Of a DNA stretch of 23,269 bases, positions 8,197-14,934 are shown in pieces (within the stretch, counting starts at the first letter, position 1; every line of letters starts with the position of its first letter). The notes under the pieces are model-generated. The model was given only the letters and a program-made list of their open reading frames with translations, had not been told where the DNA came from and did not search any database. Origin of the DNA: Desulfuromonas sp. SDB (GTDB taxonomy: Bacteria; SDB-A); NCBI GenBank assembly GCA_001412365.1, contig LKUE01000268.1, positions 1 to 23,269 of the forward strand, written 5' to 3'. The position numbers were made by a program, and so were the translations under genes.

Positions 8197-9056
8197 CTGA
8201 GTATATACCCCACTGATATCTGATGAGTCCAAGGCAGAACTGCATGCTGCACTACTGCGTAGTTTAATATAAACGGGTTAAAGTTGATGCTTAGCCCCGC
8301 AGAGAATCTAACTGGTTCGGTTTGGACACCGGTGCGGAATGTAAGATATCTGGAAACAGTAAATTCATGACCGGTAGAAAATCTCAGGGGAAAGCCGACC
8401 TCATGTCGAATTTCAAATGATGAATTAATTGAAGAAGTGGGAGAAAAAGCAAATCCTGCTCTAAGTACCCGGGGAAGTTCTTCAGGATTTTCTTTGCCCA
8501 AGCTGGGACTATTGATATTGTGCAGGGATATTCCCACTTTCCAGTAATCATAGAGAGTTCCTGCAACCCCAAGATCAAAACCTAAGGCATAAGTGGATCC
8601 GAATCTAGCCTGCTTTAAATTATAGACATGTACAGTGGAGCCGATAGAAAAATTGTCCTGAAGGGCAACCCCATGGGACAGGGAAACAGTTGCTTCCCGG
8701 TGCAGTTCAGCGTCTGCTTCAATTAAAATGCTATCTCCATTCCGATAATCTCCTTGAACTGAAAACCATCTTAAATTGAGTGCAGATACACCTATTTTTG
8801 AAGGAATGGCAAAACCTGCCCCTGCACTTTGAAACAGACCATAAGGTTTTCGATAGTAGGATACAACTTCAATATTATCAATATTAGTTAATCCTCCCGG
8901 ATTATAGATTGCTTCCAGGGGATTGCTAACAATAGCAGTTACCGATTCGGACATTCCCTCCGCTCGGGGGGAGCTTTCGGTTTCCTCAAAAGCAGCATAT
9001 CCTATCTGTCCGAATAATATTAGCAAGGCTAAAGAGATAATTATATTTTTTCGCAT
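8193..9056 (-). CDS. PorV/PorQ-like (UPF0164-type) outer-membrane protein
   Basis: The 287-residue product has a signal peptide (MRKNIIISLALLILFGQIGYA). It then has the classic motif of the PorV/PorQ/UPF0164 barrel family: PRAEGMSESVTAIVSNPLEA followed by IYNPGGL, matching 'R-x-x-GMG-A-TA...NPA-GL'. Barrel strands follow (VSALNLRWFSV, VGISLHNIN, FSAGLSINF, ending HQISVGYIL). In type IX secretion PorV shuttles cargo carrying a C-terminal domain to the sortase at the surface. The gene directly upstream encodes a secreted protein with such a C-terminal domain, so a cargo/partner relationship is plausible, although no other type IX component is in this window. GGAG lies five bases before the ATG and overlaps the end of the upstream gene (2 nt gap). 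The stop overlaps the next start by 4 bp. Confidence 0.83.
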   Translation of the reverse strand: MRKNIIISLALLILFGQIGYAAFEETESSPRAEGMSESVTAIVSNPLEAIYNPGGLTNIDNIEVVSYYRKPYGLFQSAGAGFAIPSKIGVSALNLRWFSVQGDYRNGDSILIEADAELHREATVSLSHGVALQDNFSIGSTVHVYNLKQARFGSTYALGFDLGVAGTLYDYWKVGISLHNINSPSLGKENPEELPRVLRAGFAFSPTSSINSSFEIRHEVGFPLRFSTGHEFTVSRYLTFRTGVQTEPVRFSAGLSINFNPFILNYAVVQHAVLPWTHQISVGYILR

Positions 9057-9058
9057 AT

Positions 9059-12037
9059 CTACTCCAATGTGGTTCCCACAACTAATGGTTTATTTATAAT
9101 CTCTTCATCGCCGTTGTTGTGTTTATATTTCAAATGAACTATGTAAACTCCAATCCGGGCATTAAATCCATAATTGGTCAAACCATCCCAGGTAATGTAC
9201 TGGGGACCGCTGGCGGTATTTTCAAGTAAGCTGGCAACTTCCCTGCCTTCCATGTCAAAAATTTTCAAAGTTAATGTCCCCTCCAGAGGTGAATTAACAA
9301 ATATATGAATAATCTCTCCGGCGGTTATGGAAACAGGATTAGGATAAATAGTTAATTGGGGATCTTGGGTCGGATTAGCCAGATGAATTTCCATAAGATC
9401 TGAATTAAATCTTGGCAACAGTTGATAACCGGAAGCGGGGGGGGTGTCATAACTGTATTGACCGGCTATTCCGATAACATCCAGGATATTGCCCACGGTT
9501 ATGTGGTCAGTGTTAAGATTAGCGTCGTCAGTTAAACGGACTGCAATAATAGTTCGCCCGTTTCTTATCTCGAAGTCTTTTCCGGATCCGCTTTGAACAG
9601 GAAGGGAGGTGACTATTGCATTTTTAACCATAACTAATCTTCCTTCAATTAATTCGTAAATACCCTGATTTTCTTGAAGTAGAAGAGTATCGGGCAAAGG
9701 TCTCTGCAATCCTACAATGGTTGCTGAATCCGGATGTGCATATACAATTTCGGTTATTCCGTTATATTCAGTGACTACTCCCCTTACAATTACCTCTGCC
9801 CCTAAAACAAAACTTTGATTACCGTCATCTTCCGAGGAGAATATATTTACTCCGGAGGTGGAATCTTCCATCCAGAAAGAAGTTTTGGTGGTTCCTCCAT
9901 TGAATATGGATGAAGGTCCGGTAACCACACCTGCCACCACCACTGAATGACCAAGTAAAATCGGATTATATCCCCCTGAATCCGGTTGCTGAGCTTCGCT
10001 CATTGAATTCACTGACCATATCCGGGGGGAATTATATATTTCAGTTAAATTGGGAAAACCCTGTACTCCTGTTTTAGTTAATAATTCAAAACTTCCTGTA
10101 GAATCAGGAGCAGTTACATTGGTAATGGCTATAAAACAACTGCTGTCCGGTTCTAAGGAAAGATTGCTTATATATATTATATATTCCTGATCCTGTCCAT
10201 TTCCTGCAACTGAATCTACAGTAGCCCCTGAGGGCACTTGGATATCGTTGATTGAACCGCCCCAGTGCCAAGAAGTATCGGTGATCTCAAAGCTAATCTG
10301 GTCAATAGTGTCAATTTCTGCGGTAATGTATAAATTTATATCACCGGTGCTTCCATGGATAATGGAGGAAAGATAGGATTCCACAAAACCGCTGCCTGAT
10401 CCTCCTTTTCGAATATCATCGAGACTCCTGGGCATTATTTGATAACCAGAAGTATATGGTGAGCTGGGGCAGTACTGGGAAATAATACCCGTAACTGAAA
10501 ATCCATCAGGAGGAACTGGTTTTCCCGCAATTTCCTGGACTAAAACCCTTAACTCAAAATCTCCGGTGCCGTCAGAAATAGGCATATTCTGCTCTACCTG
10601 GGGGAAAACGGGTACGGTTTGGAGAAGATTGTCAATTCGGACCAATCTGCCTTCATAATTTTCAATGCCTCCGGTGCCTTCCAACTCCAGGATTGAACAG
10701 GTTACTACTTCCGGAATCAGGGGTTGGGCTGGAAAGGGTCCGGATATCAGATCGGAAGGAGAAAGTTCAGTGAGTCCGTTCCAATGATCTACTGTTCCTT
10801 GAAATACTCCGCTGTCTCCTATGGATAATCCTCCCCCCGGATTGTAAACACAAACTCCTCCGGTTCCATCTTCCAGAAAATACTGCCCGCCAAGCTCTCC
10901 TGCTGCGGTCATAATTCCGGTAACCACTACATTCTCTCCAAGCAGCAGGGGCACTCCCTGGGAAGTATTTGCCCTGACCAGAGAAATCGGAATTGAGCCA
11001 TCAGCTCGAGTAATTTGAATAATGGGAAAGGTTGATATTGGAGAAAGAGTATCCCCGGAACTTGCGGTGTACACATACAAAGTCTCAATCCCTGGATTTT
11101 GAGCGGTAACTGAAGTTAACTGGCAAGTTCCCGATTTAACTGATGAAACTTCAGCTCCGTTGATTAAAATTGTATCTCCGGATACTGAATATACGGCATT
11201 TAAAAATCCTGACCCCGAAAAAGTTAAATTGCCTGAAAAATCAAAACTTTTCGGAAGAATTATTTCAATTTCATTTATCTCCCCGAATGCAGTTGAAAAG
11301 TTGAAGTTCAGATTCACCGGATCATTCTGAATAATTTGGTTTGGGGAAACATTCACTTCGCCTGCTCCGGAAAAGGTATAGTAAATATCCTGATTTCCCC
11401 GGGGTTGCAGTTTAAAATTATCAAATGAATAATCCACAATTCCCACCAGAGCAGCTAAAGTGTCGCCTAAAAAGGGTGGTGTATAGGGACCGGCATCATC
11501 AACCCTGGCTGGTCCGGAGCCATCATCTATTTCCCATTCTCCATATCCTAAGCTTGTATCGGTGACCACTGGCTGAAGAATTCCCACCAAAACTCCTTCG
11601 AACATCTCCGCCGTATCCGGATTGGAGGTGGCGATTTCGCTGGTAGTAATTAAGGTGGGGGGAGGGACCTGGCAGCCTGAGGCTAGAACCGTAACTGAAC
11701 TGGGAAAAGAAATTTCAGTTTTTCCATAATATTCTTCCACCGGTCCGGTAACTCTCACTGAATCACCCAGATCTACATTGTAAAAAGTGGTATAAACTAA
11801 AACTCCGCTGTATGCTCCTACCGAATCCTGAATGTAAAATCCGGGATCAATTACTCCCGATGGGGCAGTGACTATTCCAACTACAGTTACCTCCTGACCT
11901 GTATACTGACCTGAGGTATCGGATTGAATATCTTGAATTCTCAGCACTGTTTGCCCCCCCAGGGGAGAGCTTAAAGCAGACATGATGAGAACAACAAAAA
12001 TGTTTACCATAAGTGCATGGCTTAAAATGTTTCTCAC
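9059..12037 (-). CDS. Large secreted multi-OB-fold protein with FlgD/T9SS-like C-terminal domain
   Basis: The 992-residue product has an N-terminal signal segment (to about residue 29). Three copies follow of a two-part module resembling the YhcR/NucH-type OB folds that accompany extracellular nucleases: about 45-215 (VTVVGIVTAPSG, FYIQD, LGDSVRVTGPVEEY), 350-545 (NVVVTGIMTAAGE, YFLEDGTGG) and 690-890 (SVVVAGVVTGPSS, FWMEDSTSG, LGAEVIVRGVVTEY). The second half of each module ends with a similar phrase (LQPRGNQDI, IMPRSLDDI, LLPRFNSDL). Ig-like spacers fill 220-345 and 550-680. The C-terminus (about 905-992) is a sorting-like domain with YPNP, LKIFDMEGREV, YITWDG and GVYIVHLKY. No endonuclease catalytic domain is visible, so it may bind rather than cut. 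The start is GTG with GGGAGG six bases upstream. It is first in the operon and likely sets the cargo. Function is inferred from the folds only. Confidence 0.83.
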   Translation of the reverse strand: MRNILSHALMVNIFVVLIMSALSSPLGGQTVLRIQDIQSDTSGQYTGQEVTVVGIVTAPSGVIDPGFYIQDSVGAYSGVLVYTTFYNVDLGDSVRVTGPVEEYYGKTEISFPSSVTVLASGCQVPPPTLITTSEIATSNPDTAEMFEGVLVGILQPVVTDTSLGYGEWEIDDGSGPARVDDAGPYTPPFLGDTLAALVGIVDYSFDNFKLQPRGNQDIYYTFSGAGEVNVSPNQIIQNDPVNLNFNFSTAFGEINEIEIILPKSFDFSGNLTFSGSGFLNAVYSVSGDTILINGAEVSSVKSGTCQLTSVTAQNPGIETLYVYTASSGDTLSPISTFPIIQITRADGSIPISLVRANTSQGVPLLLGENVVVTGIMTAAGELGGQYFLEDGTGGVCVYNPGGGLSIGDSGVFQGTVDHWNGLTELSPSDLISGPFPAQPLIPEVVTCSILELEGTGGIENYEGRLVRIDNLLQTVPVFPQVEQNMPISDGTGDFELRVLVQEIAGKPVPPDGFSVTGIISQYCPSSPYTSGYQIMPRSLDDIRKGGSGSGFVESYLSSIIHGSTGDINLYITAEIDTIDQISFEITDTSWHWGGSINDIQVPSGATVDSVAGNGQDQEYIIYISNLSLEPDSSCFIAITNVTAPDSTGSFELLTKTGVQGFPNLTEIYNSPRIWSVNSMSEAQQPDSGGYNPILLGHSVVVAGVVTGPSSIFNGGTTKTSFWMEDSTSGVNIFSSEDDGNQSFVLGAEVIVRGVVTEYNGITEIVYAHPDSATIVGLQRPLPDTLLLQENQGIYELIEGRLVMVKNAIVTSLPVQSGSGKDFEIRNGRTIIAVRLTDDANLNTDHITVGNILDVIGIAGQYSYDTPPASGYQLLPRFNSDLMEIHLANPTQDPQLTIYPNPVSITAGEIIHIFVNSPLEGTLTLKIFDMEGREVASLLENTASGPQYITWDGLTNYGFNARIGVYIVHLKYKHNNGDEEIINKPLVVGTTLE
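9437..9444. repeat. Homopolymer of 8 G (C on the coding strand) inside the OB-fold gene
   Basis: Eight consecutive G on the plus strand encode part of the DTPPAS stretch at about residues 863-868, just upstream of the C-terminal sorting-like domain. Slippage by one base would remove that domain by frameshift. This is the longest G/C homopolymer I saw in the window. Confidence 0.85.
11954..11960. repeat. Homopolymer of 7 C (G on the coding strand) at the signal peptide end of the OB-fold gene
   Basis: Seven consecutive C on the plus strand encode the glycines of PLGGQ near residues 25-29, about 80 bases from the start codon. This is a typical position for an on/off contingency tract, although seven bases is short for one. 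Confidence 0.8.
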
Positions 12038-12147
12038 AAAATTCCTCCCAGGAATAAGTTAAATATTTGGATAATAAATAAACATAAAACATTCCGGACC
12101 AATAGATAGTCCAAAAATTTATCAAAATTGGCTTGTGACCATTAACA

Positions 12148-12176
12148 ATATTAAATCACTAAGTTGTTTAATTCAA
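12148..12176 (-). promoter_or_regulatory. Weak candidate sigma-70 promoter for the envelope operon
   Basis: On the minus strand TTGAAT (12176-12171) and TAATAT (12153-12148) are separated by 17 bases. Transcription would begin about 100 bases before the GTG at 12037. Both boxes match consensus at only 4 of 6 positions in an AT-rich stretch, so this could be chance. The operon might also be read through from the sugar genes, since no terminator is visible in 12038-12196. Confidence 0.3.
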
Positions 12177-12196
12177 AATAATTTTATAAAAAACAT

Positions 12197-12796
12197 TTAG
12201 TTTATCTGTTTAACTACTAAACCTTCCCGGACAAAAATTCTCGAACATTTTTCACAAGTGGTTTGCTCATTGTTATCTGAATCAATACCCAAGGGCAATT
12301 TAATCCCGCATTCACAAACCCAGCCAATTTGATAAGCAGGAACGCCTACCATCAGGGCATAATCGGGGACATCTTTGGAAATTACCGCACCTGCGCCAAT
12401 CATTGCCCACTCTCCGATAACATGACCGCAGACCACGGTACAATTTGCCCCCAGGGTTGCTCCTTTTTTAACCAGGGTGGAAATCCATTTTCCTCCTTTG
12501 GGATAAGGAGCCCGGGGATTGATATCATTGGTGAAAACCATGGAGGGACCAGCAAAAACCCCATCTTCAAGGGTGACCATGGCATAAACGGAAACATTGT
12601 TCTGAAGTTTTACTCCATTCCCTAAAACTGCCCGGTCATCTACATAACAATTTTGGGAAATAGAACAATTTTCACCTATTTTAGCTCCTGAACGGACATG
12701 GGAAAAATGCCAAATTTTGGTTCCTTTTCCGATTTGTGCACCCTCATCTACGATTGCGGACGAGTGGACAAAATAATTTTGATTTTCAGAACTCAT
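12197..12796 (-). CDS. wbpD: WbpD-like UDP-amino-sugar N-acetyltransferase (left-handed beta-helix)
   Basis: The 199-residue product is a hexapeptide-repeat acetyltransferase with many [LIV]-G-x4 rungs (AQIGKGTKIWHF, AKIGENCSI, AVLGNGVKL, ATLGANCTV, AMIGAGAVI). It is close to WbpD/WlbB, which use acetyl-CoA to acetylate UDP-2-acetamido-3-amino-2,3-dideoxy-glucuronate on the way to diacetamido-uronic acids of O-antigen. The family hallmark FTNDINPRAPYP is present. A C-terminal extension carries paired cysteines (CECGIK and CEKC), a zinc-ribbon-like tail often seen in this family. The ATG at 12796 is chosen because GAGG lies seven bases upstream; the GTG at 12802 is only about one base from it. 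It follows the dehydrogenase gene by 22 nt. The exact sugar could differ, since the aminotransferase (WbpE) and the 6-dehydrogenase (WbpA) are not in the window. Confidence 0.85.
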   Translation of the reverse strand: MSSENQNYFVHSSAIVDEGAQIGKGTKIWHFSHVRSGAKIGENCSISQNCYVDDRAVLGNGVKLQNNVSVYAMVTLEDGVFAGPSMVFTNDINPRAPYPKGGKWISTLVKKGATLGANCTVVCGHVIGEWAMIGAGAVISKDVPDYALMVGVPAYQIGWVCECGIKLPLGIDSDNNEQTTCEKCSRIFVREGLVVKQIN

Positions 12797-12818
12797 TAAC
12801 ACACCTCACTGAAGAATA

Positions 12819-13832
12819 TTAAATGTTTATTGGTTTTCCATGATCACGCAGAGACTGAGTGGCTGCCTGCAGTATTTTCACAACATTGAGACCATTGATC
12901 CCGTCTGACTTGGGATTCTTACGGTTTTGAACACAATCCAGAAAATGCAGGCATTCATTTTTTAAAGGTTCACCCGCAGGAATTTTGGGAATATAAATAT
13001 CTCCGATTCGTAAGGTCAATGAACCCTGATAATCAGCCATTCCTGGTTGATAATCCACCCCTTTATCGTATATCCTTAAATTTTCTCCGGGGGCGGCATC
13101 GTCGAAAACAGCCATTTTTTTGGAACCTACTACTGTTGTTTTTCTGATTTTATGAGGGTCTAACCAGCTTACGTGGACATGTGCGGTTTTTCCGGATTTA
13201 AATTTTAATGAAGTAAATACAACGTCTTCCACTCCCGGATTTAAGAAAGCTGCCCCCGTGGAAACTACCTCGGTGGGGGTCTCATCAAGTAAATATAAGA
13301 TTATGCTCAGATCGTGAGGGGCAAAACTCCACAGTGCATTTTCCTGATCTCTTACTTTGCCTAAATTTACCCGGGTGGTGTAAATATAATATATATCTCC
13401 AAGTTCACCTTTTTCTATGATTTGTTTTAGGTAGATAACTCCGGGATGATACATTAAAAGATGACCCACCATTATTATTAAATTTTTATCTGAAGCCAAC
13501 TTATTAAGTTTTTCCGCTTGGTATGATTTCAAGGTCAGCGGTTTTTCAACATAAAGATCTTTACCCGAAGACAGTACCTGCAGAGCAAGGTCATAATGAG
13601 AGGGGGCAGAGGTCGCTATGGCTACTGCTTGGAGTTTGGGATCATCAAGTATTTCAGAAAGCTGAGATTTAATTTCAATTTGGGGGTATTGGGAGGATAT
13701 TTTTTTCCGGGCTTTTTCATCTGAATCTACAAGGTAATCTATTTGACAACTTTTTAAATTATAAAAATTCCGTATTAAATTAGGACCCCATGAACCCGCT
13801 CCCACTACAGCAAGATGAACTTTTTTATCCAT
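12819..13832 (-). CDS. Gfo/Idh/MocA family NAD-dependent sugar-nucleotide dehydrogenase (WbpB/WlbA-like)
   Basis: The 337-residue product has an N-terminal Rossmann fold (LAVVGAGSWGPNLIRNF, a G-x-G-x2-G pattern). The EKP motif of the Gfo/Idh/MocA family follows (DLYVEKPLTL), then a catalytic-domain region with FAPHDLSIILYLL, where the His is the usual acid/base position. Next to a WbpD-type acetyltransferase, the likely role is oxidation of C3 of a UDP-N-acetyl-glucuronate-type sugar before transamination (WbpB/WlbA role). The family has many substrates, so specificity is inferred from context. GGAG lies six bases before the ATG and overlaps the epimerase stop region (9 nt gap), so it is in the same operon. 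Length is normal and no defect is visible. Confidence 0.85.
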   Translation of the reverse strand: MDKKVHLAVVGAGSWGPNLIRNFYNLKSCQIDYLVDSDEKARKKISSQYPQIEIKSQLSEILDDPKLQAVAIATSAPSHYDLALQVLSSGKDLYVEKPLTLKSYQAEKLNKLASDKNLIIMVGHLLMYHPGVIYLKQIIEKGELGDIYYIYTTRVNLGKVRDQENALWSFAPHDLSIILYLLDETPTEVVSTGAAFLNPGVEDVVFTSLKFKSGKTAHVHVSWLDPHKIRKTTVVGSKKMAVFDDAAPGENLRIYDKGVDYQPGMADYQGSLTLRIGDIYIPKIPAGEPLKNECLHFLDCVQNRKNPKSDGINGLNVVKILQAATQSLRDHGKPINI

Positions 13833-13841
13833 AACTCACTC

Positions 13842-14762
13842 CTATTTTTTTAAATTTTTGAAGTATTCAATTGTGCTGGTTAACCCCTGGTTTAAATCAA
13901 CTAGAGGAGCCCACCCCAAGATATTTTTTGCTTTGTGATAATTTACAATACTGCGGTCTAATTCTCCCGGACGGGCAGGTAAAAACAGGGGATCAGGTAT
14001 ATCAGTGAAATTTGAACGCATTTTTTCAAATAATTCTTTTACGGTGGTGGGTTCTGATGTTGATATATTGAATATTTCTCCATTGCCTTTATCCAGGCAT
14101 TTAACTACTGCGTTAATTACATCTTTGACATAAACATAATCTCTAATTAATTCACCGAATCCGAATAATATTGATTGTTTCCGGTTTATCATTTGATTGG
14201 CAAAAATCGCCACCACTCCCGCTTCACCCAGGGGATCTTGCCGGGGACCGTAAACATTGGCCAATCTTAAGATAGTGTAGTTTAGATTATGGTTATGGTG
14301 ATAAGAGGCGAGGTAATGTTCTCCCGATAATTTGCTGACTCCATACGGTGAAACTGGAGCAGGAGGAGTTAATTCATCAGCTGGTTCATCAGTGTTCCCA
14401 TACATTACTCCTGCCGAAGATATAAATACAAATTTCTTAATACTGGAGTTAACTGTGGATTGAAGAATATTCAACAAACCCTCAATATTGATGTGGGCAT
14501 CGAAGATAGGATTTTCCACTGATTTTCTTACATCTATCTGCGCGGCAAAATGAATGATGTAGTCGAATTGCTTTTTCTGGAACAGTGAGGAAAAATTATA
14601 ATCAGTAATGTCAGCTTCAATGAAATTTACCGACGAAGGCAGGTTTTCTTTTTTTCCTGAACAAAGATTATCTATTACCGTAACATCGTATCCTTTGTTG
14701 ATAAATTCTTCTGCTGCATGTGATCCAATAAAACCAGCCCCTCCGGTAATCAACATATTCAT
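13842..14762 (-). CDS. NAD-dependent sugar-nucleotide epimerase/dehydratase, GalE-like
   Basis: The 306-residue product is an extended short-chain dehydrogenase: nucleotide-binding TGGAGFIGSH at residues 6-15, then DNLCSGKKENLP, the HFAAQIDVRKSVENP region, and the catalytic S-S-A-G followed by YGVSK (Tyr-x3-Lys). LRLANVYGPRQDP and RDYVYVKDV complete the UDP-hexose 4-epimerase pattern. Such enzymes interconvert C4 epimers of UDP-glucose, UDP-GlcNAc or their uronates; the sequence alone does not decide which. GGAG lies eight bases before the ATG. It is the first gene of the three-gene sugar operon and is preceded by a good promoter candidate. Length fits the shorter bacterial/archaeal GalE-like group. 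Confidence 0.87.
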   Translation of the reverse strand: MNMLITGGAGFIGSHAAEEFINKGYDVTVIDNLCSGKKENLPSSVNFIEADITDYNFSSLFQKKQFDYIIHFAAQIDVRKSVENPIFDAHINIEGLLNILQSTVNSSIKKFVFISSAGVMYGNTDEPADELTPPAPVSPYGVSKLSGEHYLASYHHNHNLNYTILRLANVYGPRQDPLGEAGVVAIFANQMINRKQSILFGFGELIRDYVYVKDVINAVVKCLDKGNGEIFNISTSEPTTVKELFEKMRSNFTDIPDPLFLPARPGELDRSIVNYHKAKNILGWAPLVDLNQGLTSTIEYFKNLKK

Positions 14763-14808
14763 TTTATCTACTCCTCATGTTTGAATTTATTGGAATAATT
14801 AGAATAGA

Positions 14809-14837
14809 ACTGTATTTTTTATCGAAATAATTGTCAA
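14809..14837 (-). promoter_or_regulatory. Sigma-70-type promoter for the sugar-nucleotide operon
   Basis: On the minus strand a perfect -35 box TTGACA (14837-14832) is followed after 17 bases by TACAGT (14814-14809), 4 of 6 matches to the -10 consensus. The predicted start, near 14802, gives a leader of about 40 bases before the epimerase ATG at 14762. Position and spacing support it. Confidence 0.55.
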
Positions 14838-14867
14838 GAATTATGGAAATAATTTTAATTACTTAAA

Positions 14868-14885
14868 TTCCTAGAAACCTGGGAA
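14868..14885. repeat. Short hairpin between copA and the sugar operon
   Basis: TTCCTAG and CTGGGAA flank a 4-base AAAC loop, with one G-U pair if read on the plus strand and one mismatch on the minus strand. No T-run follows on either side, so it is not a standard terminator. It lies 50-67 bases past the copA stop, and may be a weak transcript-end structure or chance. Confidence 0.4.
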
Positions 14886-14901
14886 CAGAACAAAATAATC
14901 C

Positions 14902-14917
14902 TGAAATTTAAATTTCA
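14902..14917. repeat. Perfect 16-bp palindrome TGAAATTTAAATTTCA
   Basis: This fully symmetric 16-bp sequence lies between the copA stop and the sugar promoter, about 65 bases upstream of the -35 box. It could be an operator for a dimeric regulator or a hairpin past copA. It is AT-rich, which raises the chance of coincidence. No T-run follows it. Confidence 0.5.
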
Positions 14918-14934
14918 ACATTTTCAATTTATTC

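Noticed and set aside
8197-8232. Longer start for the HhH-barrel gene
   Set aside because: It would put twelve polar residues before a clear signal peptide and overlap the PorV-like gene more; the ATGA overlap at 8196 is the normal coupling arrangement.
11847-12125. A 92-codon minus-strand frame reaching upstream of the OB-fold gene
   Set aside because: It is a different frame through the OB-fold leader, Cys/His-rich by chance, with no ribosome site; the GTG at 12037 with GGGAGG is much better supported.
12329-12625. Plus- and minus-strand open frames inside the acetyltransferase gene
   Set aside because: The hexapeptide repeats in the real frame account for this stretch fully.
14868-14885. 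Hairpin as a copA terminator
   Set aside because: No T-run follows on the copA strand and the stem has a mismatch there, so it is listed only as a repeat.
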